The translations under genes were made by a program, and so were the position numbers. 64,000 nucleotides of DNA from Planococcus sp. ISL-110 (GTDB lineage Bacteria; Bacillota; Bacilli; Bacillales_A; Planococcaceae). Below, piece by piece: positions 16,331 through 25,686 of the stretch. The stretch's first letter is position 1. Each line of letters starts with the position of its first letter. The stretch lies in NCBI RefSeq assembly GCF_018613575.1, contig NZ_JAGGPX010000011.1:165482-229481 (forward strand), given 5' to 3'. Below the pieces are notes generated by a model, which ran no database searches, had not been told where the DNA came from, and saw nothing but the letters and a program-made list of their open reading frames with translations.

Positions 16331-17343
16331 AGCTCTTCCAAAAACGCCAGGGCGTCTTCAACGGTATCCACCGGAACGATTTCCATCGCTGTTCCGATCT
16401 TTTCCGCAGTTTCAACAGCAATTGTGTAATTGCTGTCTCCACCGCCCTCCACCGGTTCATTCGGAGCAAAGAAAATGTCGATGTCTGCAGAGTCGGCCGC
16501 CATGATTTTTTGGTCGATGCCACCGATCCTTCCGACAGAGCCATCGCTTTCCATGGTTCCGGTGCCGGCGATGTCATAGCCTTTCGTAATGTCCTCATCC
16601 ACCAGTTGGTTGAGGATTTCTAGTGTGAACATCAGTCCAGCTGAAGGGCCGCCAATTGTATCGGAATCGATTTCCACCTCAGGCGTCGTTTCAATGCTTT
16701 TGTCTTCAACAAAGGAAATTCCAAGGCCGACCCGCTCCGGATCAGTCGGCAATGGAGCTAATTCAACCTCGGTGCTGATTTCACGATCTTTCCGCTCATA
16801 AAGCACCTCAACTGTTTCTCCATCTTCTTTATCGCTTAAATAATCGATAAGCTCCTGCATTTCAGCAAAGTTATTGCCATCGACCTTAAGTACGCGGTCG
16901 CCTGGCGCCAAAACGCCATCCACCGCTCCTCCCATTAGGACATTTAGGACAAAAACGCCATCATTGCTGATTTCGTATGGCAGCTCTGCTTGTTCGAATG
17001 CAATCTGCAGGGCATTCACCTGTGAGTCGGACATCAGCTTCAACTGGCGTACATTGTATTCTTCATCGTTTTCGTGAGGGCTTCGGACCTGTTCTGGCGG
17101 CAAGATTTTATAGCCATCCTGAAATTGCGACCAGAAGTAGAGAGCAGGGGTGGCGGTCAGCATCGAAATTGTCATCAGGCTGAGGCTTCCCGCGTCATCT
17201 TTATCGCCGCCGACTACTTCAACCAATGGCGACAGCTCATAAGCGCCCCCCGGCCTTGTAATATAGGCGTCTAATTGATAAGAGGACAGAAAGACTACAA
17301 GAGCCATCATGATGACAAAAATAAATAATCGTTTGTGTTTCAT
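16318..17343 (-). CDS. ylbL: PDZ and Lon-protease domain membrane protein (SepM/YlbL family)
   Basis: The protein has an N-terminal membrane anchor (about residues 4-21), a PDZ domain near 120-190 (GAVDGVLAPGDRVLKVDG) and a Lon-type serine protease domain. The Ser-Lys dyad appears in GGPSAGLMFTLEI and ITKGYDIAGTG. It is extracytoplasmic; relatives process secreted or membrane peptides, such as SepM in streptococci, and YlbL is linked to control of YneA after DNA damage. The ATG at 17343 follows AAAGGAAG. It comes after coaD on the same strand without a terminator. ylbJ and ylbK, between these genes in Bacillus, are missing. Confidence 0.92.
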   Translation of the reverse strand: MKHKRLFIFVIMMALVVFLSSYQLDAYITRPGGAYELSPLVEVVGGDKDDAGSLSLMTISMLTATPALYFWSQFQDGYKILPPEQVRSPHENDEEYNVRQLKLMSDSQVNALQIAFEQAELPYEISNDGVFVLNVLMGGAVDGVLAPGDRVLKVDGNNFAEMQELIDYLSDKEDGETVEVLYERKDREISTEVELAPLPTDPERVGLGISFVEDKSIETTPEVEIDSDTIGGPSAGLMFTLEILNQLVDEDITKGYDIAGTGTMESDGSVGRIGGIDQKIMAADSADIDIFFAPNEPVEGGGDSNYTIAVETAEKIGTAMEIVPVDTVEDALAFLEELQPR

Positions 17344-17418
17344 GCAGTTCTTCCTTTCGTCGGATGAGATCTTGGCTTTCCCGGATTCACGTGAGCAAAA
17401 AGCCACGAAATTCGGGAC

Positions 17419-18466
<1,048 letters not shown>

Positions 18467-18546
18467 ACTATCGCCTCTAACTTAAATGATTTTCTTGATG
18501 CATTTTAATTGCATAATGGTAAAATGAAGACTGGAAAGGACGTGAA

Positions 18547-18930
18547 ATGATGATTCAACGTTTTATTGAACTCGGAGAAGGGTACGGAGATATTTATGAG
18601 CTCCGCGAACTCATCACAAGCAATCAACAACGCTTTATGCATGGATTTGTCTTTGTTTCCAAGAATCCACAAGGGCAGGATGTCTTATCGGTTGCGGCTG
18701 CATTCAAACCGGCTTCAGAAGGCAACTTCATGCCGATCTATATTTGCCGCGAAGGAATTCCAGTCGATTCCAAACGTTTAGACGTTTTTGAACAGGCCGT
18801 TGCAAATCTCGGGCATACCCCGATTAAAATGGACGTTAAGCATTCATCCGTATATGCAAATAAAAATTTTCATCATAACCATTTGATTTCGGTTTTGCGG
18901 TTAAACCATTATATTCCGCCGATGCAATAA
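18547..18930 (+). CDS. Uncharacterised conserved protein (DUF7147-like)
   Basis: This 127-residue soluble protein has the N-terminal pattern MIQRFIELGEGYGDIYEL and a FMPIYICREGIP block in the middle. I recall this type from Bacillus genomes, where it has sometimes been labelled methylthioribose kinase without support; the length is far too short for that enzyme. It has no signal, membrane segment or known catalytic motif. The start follows AAAGGA. It ends exactly one base before the convergent ylbG gene, between rsmD and ylbG, where B. subtilis has no such gene in this position to my knowledge. Confidence 0.7.
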   Translation: MMIQRFIELGEGYGDIYELRELITSNQQRFMHGFVFVSKNPQGQDVLSVAAAFKPASEGNFMPIYICREGIPVDSKRLDVFEQAVANLGHTPIKMDVKHSSVYANKNFHHNHLISVLRLNHYIPPMQ

Positions 18931-19203
18931 TTACAGGCCGATTTTATAATCATATTCCTTTGCTTTATCAGGCTTGGCGTTTTCATACTCTGTTTTCAGA
19001 AATGGACGGTAGGATTCGAGCACCTGTTTTACATATGGCAATTTATTTAATTTTGTTTTGGTCGCTTCGATGGTATCCTGATCCATATAAAGGACTACAT
19101 ATTTCAATTTACGGGAAATGTAGTGAACATGCCCGAACTTCCGCAGCGATTTAGCTTGTTTCAAATGATGCACATAGACAATGAGGCCTTGGCGATCATG
19201 CAT
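18931..19203 (-). CDS. ylbG: YlbG family protein (DUF2129)
   Basis: This is a 90-residue small protein beginning [20 protein letters not shown]. It matches the YlbG/UPF0298 family of Bacillales in length, in the [20 protein letters not shown] pattern and in position next to ylbF and rsmD. The function is unknown. It converges on the DUF7147-like gene with no intergenic bases. Confidence 0.85.
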   Translation of the reverse strand: MHDRQGLIVYVHHLKQAKSLRKFGHVHYISRKLKYVVLYMDQDTIEATKTKLNKLPYVKQVLESYRPFLKTEYENAKPDKAKEYDYKIGL

Positions 19204-19259
19204 AAGTATCCCTCTTTTCTTAGCTTCTAGAATACCATAGGAAAGAAAAAAGCCGCAAC

Positions 19260-19405
19260 CGAATAAAGAGAAACATCATCCAGTGGGAGGGTTCATCCGC
19301 CGCTGATTGTTAATTGATTTAATTGGACTTTAACTGTCAGTGGATCTCCCCACTTGCAGAAGTGAGGATTTTACTGACCGGTAAAGCAGGATAAACTGAC
19401 AGTGC
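19260..19405. repeat. Structured intergenic element with two hairpins, upstream of the GDPD gene
   Basis: Two stem-loops are visible. The first pairs CCGCTGATTGTTAA (about 19299-19312) with TTAACTGTCAGTGG (about 19331-19343) with 11 of 14 matches. The second is CCCACTT-GCAG-AAGTGAGG (about 19349-19367). ACTGTCAGT at 19333-19341 returns inverted as ACTGACAGT at 19395-19403. The composition differs from ordinary AT-rich spacers here. It could be a small mobile repeat or an old insertion-sequence end. I have no second copy in this window. Confidence 0.4.
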
Positions 19406-19425
19406 AGTACTCAATTCGCTATACT
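19396..19425 (+). promoter_or_regulatory. Probable promoter of the GDPD gene
   Basis: CTGACA (19396-19401), 18 bases, then TATACT (19420-19425). The -35 overlaps one arm of the inverted ACTGACAGT repeat. Confidence 0.55.
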
Positions 19426-19462
19426 GTTTTTATTACAGAATTCCAGGGAGGTAATACAAAGT

Positions 19463-20371
19463 ATGGGAAAAAAGACAAAAATCAGCTTAGCGGCCGTTGC
19501 TGTTGGGGCAGCCGCTTGGGCAGGCTCTAAAGCTTTGGCGAATCCAGTGCAGCGCCCTGCCAAAGAAGTATTGAATTATGAACGCCCAATCGTCCTTGCA
19601 CACCGCGGCGGCGCCAAATTGGCACCGGAAAATACCTTAGCAGCGTTTAACCGCTCAGCTGACCTGGGAGTCCACGGTTTTGAAATTGACATTCGGATGA
19701 CTAAAGATGAAGAAATCCTTGTTTTTCACGACGAATTCGTCGATCGCACGACAGATGGTGCAGGCAGAGTGGCGGATATGTCCCTTGCCCAGTTAAAAGC
19801 ATTTGACCTTGGCTATCATTTCATCGATTTAGACGGACAGCATTCATACCGCGGCAAAAATGAACGTGTCGTGCTGCTCCGTGAACTGATTGAAAAATTC
19901 CCGCAGATGTATATCAATATCGATATTAAGGATGACCCTGAAACATACGAAGGCAGCTTAGTGCCTTCAAAGCTATGGCGTCTGATCGATTCACTCGGGG
20001 TAAAGGACCGGGTGGCCGTGACTTCTTTCTACGATGAACAAATCGACCGTTTCAATTTGTATGCACAAAACCGTGTCGCTATCGGTGCAGGTGAAAACGA
20101 GGTCAGAAAAGCCTATGCGTCCTACAACAGCCAATTTGGCCATTTGTATCAGCCGCGTGCGGATGTTTTCCAGATCCCCGTCAAATCATCCGTGTTCCGG
20201 TTGGATTCTCCCCGCTTTATTGCATTCCTGGAGAATTTAAATATACCGGTACATTATTGGATCATCGATGAACCAGAGGCTATGCACATATTAATAGGTG
20301 CAGGAGCAAAAGGCATCATCACCGACCGCCCTGACCTTGCCGTGTCATTCATTTCAGAACTGGAAGAATAA
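19463..20371 (+). CDS. Glycerophosphodiester phosphodiesterase family protein
   Basis: This 302-residue protein hydrolyses glycerophosphodiesters to glycerol 3-phosphate and an alcohol. The GDPD motifs are clear: AHRGGAKLAPENTLAAF, GFEIDIRMTKDEEILVFHDE and NIDIKDDPE. The N-terminus (KISLAAVAVGAAAWAGSKALA) is a membrane anchor or signal peptide, so the enzyme probably acts outside the membrane, possibly on teichoic acid or phospholipid turnover products. The ATG follows GGGAGG. It ends in a strong bidirectional terminator shared with ricF. It is an insertion relative to the B. subtilis ylb order. Confidence 0.9.
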   Translation: MGKKTKISLAAVAVGAAAWAGSKALANPVQRPAKEVLNYERPIVLAHRGGAKLAPENTLAAFNRSADLGVHGFEIDIRMTKDEEILVFHDEFVDRTTDGAGRVADMSLAQLKAFDLGYHFIDLDGQHSYRGKNERVVLLRELIEKFPQMYINIDIKDDPETYEGSLVPSKLWRLIDSLGVKDRVAVTSFYDEQIDRFNLYAQNRVAIGAGENEVRKAYASYNSQFGHLYQPRADVFQIPVKSSVFRLDSPRFIAFLENLNIPVHYWIIDEPEAMHILIGAGAKGIITDRPDLAVSFISELEE

Positions 20372-20378
20372 CCTATAT

Positions 20379-20412
20379 AAAAAAAGTGCAACGCAAGCGT
20401 TGCACTTTTTTT
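20379..20412. terminator. Bidirectional terminator between GDPD and ricF
   Basis: AAAAGTGCAACG and CGTTGCACTTTT form a perfect stem flanked by A and T runs, serving both convergent genes. Confidence 0.92.
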
Positions 20413-20436
20413 ATGGAACTATTTGTTGTTATACAG

Positions 20437-20883
20437 TTATGCTGAACAAGAACAGCCACCGCCTGTACCGCAGCTTGTCCCACAGGAAGATTCCGATGAG
20501 AAAAACGGATTGGAGGATGGGATTTTCACTGCCTCTGAAACAGATCTTCCAATGATGAAGCTTACCTGATCCATCAGATCCTGCAGCTCGTTTTCAGCCA
20601 ACCGCAGATCCCCAACTTTTTCATTGAGATCCAATCGCCGTTTGTCTACACGGATCTGCTTCATCACCCGCGAGTATTCCGGATGATATTTGCCAAAACG
20701 TTGTACTTCTTCATATTGTTCTTTTAATCTGGCGAAGGCATGGATTTCATCCGCAAGATTTTTATCGTCATAGACAGAGTTATAAGCTTCCCGGTAAAGG
20801 TCAGCTTGCTCTGATTGTAGGATCATTTGGCTTAGTTCGTCTGCAAAATCCGTTATTTCAGCCCATTCATAGGTCATAATCAT
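20437..20883 (-). CDS. ricF: YlbF family regulator, RicF
   Basis: In Bacillus, RicF forms a complex with RicA (YmcA) and RicT (YaaT) that binds iron-sulfur clusters and affects RNase Y processing, biofilm, competence and sporulation. This 148-residue protein has the helical core of the family and a cysteine-rich tail (SSCGTSCGTGGGCSCSA), where family cysteines ligate a cluster. The start has AAAGGAGG. In this apparently non-sporulating organism its role is probably in mRNA processing. It was called by family features and position before ylbG; two genes now separate them from the Bacillus arrangement of ylbF-ylbG. Confidence 0.87.
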   Translation of the reverse strand: MIMTYEWAEITDFADELSQMILQSEQADLYREAYNSVYDDKNLADEIHAFARLKEQYEEVQRFGKYHPEYSRVMKQIRVDKRRLDLNEKVGDLRLAENELQDLMDQVSFIIGRSVSEAVKIPSSNPFFSSESSCGTSCGTGGGCSCSA

Positions 20884-20958
20884 AGCATGTTCCTCCTTTG
20901 AACTTTAATCATAGCAGATATTATTGTATTTCACTATAGACAGGAAAGGATTGTCAGC

Positions 20959-21441
20959 ATGACTCCACTAACCGATCAATTTGCCCGTATTTTAGAAAAC
21001 AGCAGTACTGAAGACATCAAAATTTTATCCGATTACCTGACTAATTTCGAGAAAAAACAGCAGGGTGAATTCACTACTTATTTGAGTGCCGGTCTGAACA
21101 TGACACGTGTCACAGACGACCAATCGTCTGTTGTCACCATACCAAATACCGCTTTTATCCATAATAACGTGGGTATCCCGCATGGTGGAATTCTTGCCGT
21201 TCTCCTCGATACAGCAATGGGCACTCTAGCCAACCGGAAATGCCCGCCTGGATTCAGTGCTGTTACGACGAACTTGACAATCCATTACCTGGCTGTGGCG
21301 GATGAAGACAACATAAGCGCACAGGCTCACATCATCCGCAAGGGCAGGCACACATTGGTGCTTGAAGGAAACATCTTCCAACAAAACGGAAAGCATATAG
21401 CAACCGCTACTGGATCTTTTTTTATCATTCCCAAAAAATAA
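20959..21441 (+). CDS. PaaI-family hotdog-fold thioesterase
   Basis: This 160-residue protein has the hotdog-fold thioesterase core: a NNVGIPHGGILAVLLDTAMG helix with the HGG motif, followed by the beta sheet segment AVTTNLTIHYL. It would hydrolyse an acyl-CoA or aryl-CoA thioester in the cytoplasm. The specific substrate is unknown. Its start has a GAAAGGA site, and it is transcribed divergently from ricF. It ends seven bases before the convergent CAP-domain gene. Confidence 0.85.
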   Translation: MTPLTDQFARILENSSTEDIKILSDYLTNFEKKQQGEFTTYLSAGLNMTRVTDDQSSVVTIPNTAFIHNNVGIPHGGILAVLLDTAMGTLANRKCPPGFSAVTTNLTIHYLAVADEDNISAQAHIIRKGRHTLVLEGNIFQQNGKHIATATGSFFIIPKK

Positions 21442-21476
21442 AACCTGCTATTGCTTTACAGCAGCAGGTTCTTTTT
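21432..21476. terminator. Bidirectional terminator overlapping the CAP-domain gene end
   Basis: AACCTGCT (21442-21449) pairs with AGCAGGTT (21463-21470), with T-rich sequence on both sides. The hairpin includes the last codons of the CAP-domain gene. Confidence 0.7.
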
Positions 21477-22509
21477 CGAGAAAAATCTGAGTATAATATT
21501 TTCCGAATACCCCGACTCCAGTTTGGTTGTGTTCACCGCTGAGCAGCGTATTGCGGTGGGCATCTGAGTTGATCCAGCCGTGCACGGTCTCGGCCGCGTC
21601 ATAATAGCGGGTGGCTGTATTAACAGCTGCCTGTTCGAAAACGATATTGGCCTCTTGCAGCCGGCCATGCAAGTCTTTGATCTCCATCTCTTCAGAAGAG
21701 AAATTCTGCTTTGCCATGTCCTCACTATTTTTTTTCGCAACCATCGTTGCCAGCGGATTGACAGCCACAGGCTTTGTTTGATGATGCAGCCGGTAGACAT
21801 TTACCAAATCGATTGTTTGTTCAGCATTTGCTTCGTCTATTGATTGTTGCAGTTTAGAGGATGGCGTCTGCACCGGCAATAATTCACCAGAATACATGAA
21901 ATCGTATGGCTGGTGGCGAATTAAGGTTTCTGCGTCCATGAAACGGATAGCCTCTAAAGCCCGATCTTTTGAGTCAATATACAGCTGGGCGTAAACGCCA
22001 TCAAATTTTACCAGGATGCGTTTGTCCATGTCCTCTGCAGTGACATTAAACGTATAAATATTCGTCCCGTATTTAACCGTCACTTCGTTCTCGAGTATGG
22101 TAAAGCGATATAATTCATCCAGATTCTGACCTACCTTGTAAGGAGTCGCATCCACTGCAGACCCGGCAGTATAGACCTGAACCACCTTACCGTCTTTTAC
22201 CCCTGTCATGACGAAGTGGGAATAGCTGGCGTTATAGACCCACCACTCGTATCCATAGGCCGAGGGGTCCTTCCGGTCTGGTTCTCCATACTGTTCGACC
22301 CATTTATCGCTGGACTCGCCTACATAGCTTGAAATCCCCGTGGAAGGACGGGCGATATCCAAAGACTCATCTGTAATGTTTTCTCTTGGCAAAGGATCTA
22401 CTGTCCGCGGTGCTTCCAGAACGTCATTCTCATTTATTGAAGGATCCAAATAAAATAAACCGATTAGAACTATCGATAGAAAAATCATTATTCTCAGCAA
22501 GTCTTTCAA
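21448..22509 (-). CDS. CAP-domain (SCP/PR1) protein with CAP-associated N-terminal domain (YlbC-like)
   Basis: This 353-residue secreted or anchored protein starts with a hydrophobic segment (residues 4-22, RIMIFLSIVLIGLFYLD). The middle is a CAP-associated domain (SSYVGESSDKWVEQYGEPDR and YEWWVYNASY). The C-terminal half is a CAP domain with QTIDLVNVYRLHHQTKPV, HGWINSDAHRNTLL and GVGVFGKYYTQIF. It matches YlbC of the Bacillus ylb region in architecture. The function of bacterial CAP proteins is not settled; cell-wall association is likely. Confidence 0.88.
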   Translation of the reverse strand: MKDLLRIMIFLSIVLIGLFYLDPSINENDVLEAPRTVDPLPRENITDESLDIARPSTGISSYVGESSDKWVEQYGEPDRKDPSAYGYEWWVYNASYSHFVMTGVKDGKVVQVYTAGSAVDATPYKVGQNLDELYRFTILENEVTVKYGTNIYTFNVTAEDMDKRILVKFDGVYAQLYIDSKDRALEAIRFMDAETLIRHQPYDFMYSGELLPVQTPSSKLQQSIDEANAEQTIDLVNVYRLHHQTKPVAVNPLATMVAKKNSEDMAKQNFSSEEMEIKDLHGRLQEANIVFEQAAVNTATRYYDAAETVHGWINSDAHRNTLLSGEHNQTGVGVFGKYYTQIFLEKEPAAVKQ

Positions 22510-22579
22510 TCGAACAGCCCCTTTACTATTATATCTTCATTATTATAACAGCCGCCTCTACACTGACACAATCTAGCCA

Positions 22580-22608
22580 TTGCAACATCCCAAAATATGA
22601 TCTATTAT
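22580..22608 (+). promoter_or_regulatory. Probable promoter of the yugN-like gene
   Basis: TTGCAA (22580-22585), 17 bases, then TATTAT (22603-22608), 45 bases before the start. Confidence 0.65.
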
Positions 22609-22653
22609 TAAAGAAGCATTTAGTCTTTTTTGTTATAGAGGAGGAAAGATCCT

Positions 22654-23019
22654 ATGTATTTTGAAAATACAGGACTTGAAAACATTCACGTAGATATCTC
22701 ATTACTGGAAAGCATGATGAACAAACATGGCATGACTAAAGAAGGTCAGTGGGATTACGAGCGCGTCACTTATGACCGCAAATTCATCATTCGCGAAGGC
22801 ACTTATTATTTGCGCGTATTCGCTTATGCTACTGACGGAGATGTTGATTCAAACGATGCGACTATGCGCATTTTGAAGCCAGTACTTGGCAAGCATTACT
22901 ATCCGCATGGTATTGAATACGGTGAAGATGAAGAATTTCCGGAACATTTGATCAAAACTTGTATCGGAATACTGGACTCCATCAAAAAGGATGTTCAGGC
23001 TTTCGAGATCAACGTATAA
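22654..23019 (+). CDS. YugN-like family protein
   Basis: This is a 121-residue soluble protein with the pattern GQWDYERVTYDRKF, then YYLRVFAYATDGDVDSNDA, then a region LGKHYYPHGIEYGEDEEFP. It resembles the YugN-like family of Bacillales, which has no known function. It has its own promoter and a strong terminator, so it forms a single-gene unit. The start follows GAGGAGGAAAG. Confidence 0.8.
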   Translation: MYFENTGLENIHVDISLLESMMNKHGMTKEGQWDYERVTYDRKFIIREGTYYLRVFAYATDGDVDSNDATMRILKPVLGKHYYPHGIEYGEDEEFPEHLIKTCIGILDSIKKDVQAFEINV

Positions 23020-23024
23020 AAATC

Positions 23025-23056
23025 CCGCAGTTCAGCAATTGAACTGCGGTTTTTTT
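23025..23056 (+). terminator. Intrinsic terminator of the yugN-like gene
   Basis: CCGCAGTTCA and TGAACTGCGG form a perfect 10-bp stem followed by seven T. Confidence 0.92.
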
Positions 23057-23099
23057 AAACGCTATTGAATATTTCAACTTCATAAGGAGGATTTAACTA

Positions 23100-24155
23100 G
23101 TGAAGTGGTTGACGAAAAAAACTGTAACAATCGCGGTTGTCCTAGCGGCTCTGATTTTAATTTCAATTTACATACTGCCAGTGTCCATTCCGTTGATCAT
23201 CGCTTTGATCACTGCTATTTTTTTGGAACCACTTGTGAATTTTATACATAAAAGGTTTAAATGGCATAGAAAATCTTCGGTCATATCGGTTTTCATCCTT
23301 TTTCTGGTAGTTGTTTCCAGTCTTCTCTACTGGATCATTACACAGTTAGTTGGCCAGATTATCCAATTTTCAAAAATGGTACCCGAATACACTAACTCCT
23401 TATCCATAATGTGGGATGAATTTCAACGGTTCTTTTTCCGTTCGACAGAAGACATGCCAGTCGAAGTGGTTTCTTCATTTGAAACCGAACTGGCAGGCTT
23501 TATGGAAGGAATACGCAATTGGGTGTTGACGATCGTCAATTACGATACTGTATCCAACCTGTTGACTGGCATTCCTTCTTTTCTCGTCAGTTTTATCGTG
23601 TTTCTCATCGCCTTATTCTTATTCATGCTGGATTTGCCCGATTTGAAAATCATGCTATTCAAACGTTTAAAAGATTCCACAGCGGAAAAAGTCCGTTTCA
23701 TGTTTGCACGATTGAACAAAGTAATTTTCGGTTTCTTAAAAGCACAATTACTTGTGAGCTGCATCATTTTTGTCGTTTCACTGGTTTCTCTGGCATTTAT
23801 TACGCCTGAGTATGCCATCGTCATGTCACTGCTTATATGGCTGATTGATTTTATTCCTATTTTGGGATCGATTATCGTTTTAACGCCCTGGTTCATTTAC
23901 CAATTTATTACTGGAGATATTGTTCAAGGAACACAATTGGCTATCTTGGCATTGGTGTTGCTGATCATCCGACGGACAGTGGAACCGAAAGTCATGGGCA
24001 CGCAAATCGGACTTTCTCCATTAGCGACTTTAATTGCGATGTTCATCGGACTGCAGCTTATCGGTTTCCTTGGCTTCTTTGTTGGACCGCTAATTGTCAT
24101 CCTCTTTACATCAGCACGTGAAGCCGGCATGATAAAAGTTGATTTTAAAGTATAA
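23100..24155 (+). CDS. AI-2E family transporter (UPF0118/YtvI-like membrane permease)
   Basis: This 351-residue polytopic protein begins with a GTG nine bases after AAGGAGG. Two N-terminal membrane segments (about 8-45) are followed by a third, a large loop (about residues 85-150) and a C-terminal set of membrane segments with WLIDFIPILGSIIVLTPW and the family block EPKVMGTQIGLSPL. The family includes putative AI-2 exporters, sodium-dependent antiporters and the sporulation protein YtvI, so the substrate cannot be named. It ends beside a large hairpin and the ctaM terminator. Confidence 0.85.
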   Translation: MKWLTKKTVTIAVVLAALILISIYILPVSIPLIIALITAIFLEPLVNFIHKRFKWHRKSSVISVFILFLVVVSSLLYWIITQLVGQIIQFSKMVPEYTNSLSIMWDEFQRFFFRSTEDMPVEVVSSFETELAGFMEGIRNWVLTIVNYDTVSNLLTGIPSFLVSFIVFLIALFLFMLDLPDLKIMLFKRLKDSTAEKVRFMFARLNKVIFGFLKAQLLVSCIIFVVSLVSLAFITPEYAIVMSLLIWLIDFIPILGSIIVLTPWFIYQFITGDIVQGTQLAILALVLLIIRRTVEPKVMGTQIGLSPLATLIAMFIGLQLIGFLGFFVGPLIVILFTSAREAGMIKVDFKV

Positions 24156-24166
24156 AAACATACTAA

Positions 24167-24208
24167 GATTAGTAGGACAAACCAATGCCTTGGTTCGTCC
24201 TACTAATC
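24167..24208. terminator. Long hairpin downstream of the AI-2E-type permease gene
   Basis: Nineteen-base arms (24167-24185 and 24190-24208) pair at 18 positions around a four-base loop. There is no T tract directly after it on the plus strand, but a second hairpin with a T tract follows. It may act as a 3' stabiliser or part of a tandem terminator. Confidence 0.6.
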
Positions 24209-24210
24209 GT

Positions 24211-24245
24211 AAAAAAAAGGAACCCAGCGAGGGTTCCTTTTTTTA
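24211..24245. terminator. Bidirectional terminator between the permease gene and ctaM
   Basis: AAAGGAACCC and GGGTTCCTTT flank a five-base loop, with A and T runs on the two sides. It overlaps the end of ctaM. Confidence 0.9.
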
Positions 24246-24704
24246 TCCGCCTAAAATGGCTTTGAATACTGAAGTTGTGTGGCCGCCTTCATAAAATACA
24301 TAAAGCAGCAAATAAACCATTACACCTGTTATCGCCGTTGAAAACCAGACAACACTGGTAATCGGTCCGATTTTACGGTGTTTTGCCAGCTGATTTTTCC
24401 ATCCCCAATACATGGTGATCAAGCCCATAACGCCGCCTGTTGTTGCTAACGTAATATGGAAAATTAAGAACACCGTATAAAAGATTTTTAATTCATCGGG
24501 CCCGCCAAAAGCGGTATTTCCGACGAATATGGTACGGGACATGTAAATGATGAAGAAAGTCAGTGCCGCAGCACCCGCTCCCACCATCACTTTCTTATGC
24601 GCTTCAATTTTGCGGCGAAGGATCAAGTTCCAGCCAATCGCTACCAAAATTGCGCTTAATACGATAAAAAATGTACTGATAGTCGGCAATAGCGGCAAAT
24701 TCAT
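24243..24704 (-). CDS. ctaM: DUF420 family protein CtaM, cytochrome oxidase assembly factor
   Basis: This 153-residue protein has about four membrane segments. DUF420 proteins (CtaM in S. aureus, YozB in B. subtilis) are needed for active aa3-type oxidase. Conserved histidines include those in FLIFHITLATTGG and NQLAKHRKIG. It follows ctaG by 25 bases on the same strand, and both share one promoter upstream of ctaG. The family call is from length, histidines, and location beside the cta genes. Confidence 0.85.
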   Translation of the reverse strand: MNLPLLPTISTFFIVLSAILVAIGWNLILRRKIEAHKKVMVGAGAAALTFFIIYMSRTIFVGNTAFGGPDELKIFYTVFLIFHITLATTGGVMGLITMYWGWKNQLAKHRKIGPITSVVWFSTAITGVMVYLLLYVFYEGGHTTSVFKAILGG

Positions 24705-24729
24705 TTAAGTTATTCTCCTTTATGCTTCA

Positions 24730-25653
24730 TTAAGCATTATGTCTGTGATAAGCCATATCTTCGCGATCCTTTAAAACTTTTGCTGTAATCTCATCTGCCT
24801 GTTCTGTTTCATTACGCAGCCATTCGTAGAATACAAGCCATAGGAATACAGTAAATACGAGTTCCTGAAGTACTTTCATTGTGATTCCACCCGTACGCTG
24901 ATCTTCAATCGCTGACATCGTAGAGAATAGCTCAGGACCCGATAAATTCAATTGCGACAGTGTCCCGGCAGGCACACACAACGCCATTGCCTGGAGCCAA
25001 GCCTCTCCATCAGTATAAGTCGCATAAAAAGGAGTGCCACTGAAGATGATCAATGCGCATGCGGGTGTCATTAAGACGCTCAATCCAAATAAATACGCCA
25101 GTTTACTCAACCCGTGAAACTTATGCATGCCTTCCAGGTTATTGACAACCGGCCACCAGTAAAATATGGCAGAGGTGAACAAAACAACATTCACAGCTCC
25201 ATGAATCCATACATCCTGTTTAACGAAATCAAAAACCATCGGAATGTGATAGAACGAAAAGACCATTCCGAACAAGATCAATGCCAACATCGGTTTAGTC
25301 AAAAAGTTAAACAGAGGTTTGATTACTGGCAGACTAATAAACGCTCTCCAGATATAAGTAGGTATCCCCATGATTAACAAAGGCGGAATCAGCAGCAGCA
25401 ATAAGGCCATCTGAACCATATGCATTGTAAACAGGATATGACCATATAAATCCATGGGTGAGCCTTTGATAATATAAAGCAGGACGATGCCTGATACAAA
25501 AAGTGCAGCTTCTCTCATGCTAAGCGGCTGATTTCCTTTAAACTTTCCACGCCATTTGGTAGTGGCCAAAAAATATAGAATCGTCACAAAAACGAGGACT
25601 GCTAAGTAAACGGGACTCCACAAAGCTTGAAACCCGAAAATACTGATTGGCAT
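24730..25653 (-). CDS. ctaG: Cytochrome c oxidase assembly factor CtaG (caa3 type)
   Basis: This 307-residue membrane protein of the caa3_CtaG family is required for copper site formation in caa3 oxidase. It starts MPISIFGFQALWSPVYL. It has about seven membrane segments, with ILFTMHMVQMALLLLLIPP as a conserved block. Histidine and methionine residues in HILFTMHMVQM could serve copper handling. It starts after GGAGGTCCC, is separated from ctaF by a terminator, and has its own strong promoter. Confidence 0.94.
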   Translation of the reverse strand: MPISIFGFQALWSPVYLAVLVFVTILYFLATTKWRGKFKGNQPLSMREAALFVSGIVLLYIIKGSPMDLYGHILFTMHMVQMALLLLLIPPLLIMGIPTYIWRAFISLPVIKPLFNFLTKPMLALILFGMVFSFYHIPMVFDFVKQDVWIHGAVNVVLFTSAIFYWWPVVNNLEGMHKFHGLSKLAYLFGLSVLMTPACALIIFSGTPFYATYTDGEAWLQAMALCVPAGTLSQLNLSGPELFSTMSAIEDQRTGGITMKVLQELVFTVFLWLVFYEWLRNETEQADEITAKVLKDREDMAYHRHNA

Positions 25654-25686
25654 GTAATGGGACCTCCTTTTTTCTTAAGTATCCTC

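Noticed and set aside
22386-22664. Plus-strand frame opposite the CAP-domain gene start
   Set aside because: It is antisense to the signal segment and ends inside the yugN-like start; no binding site.
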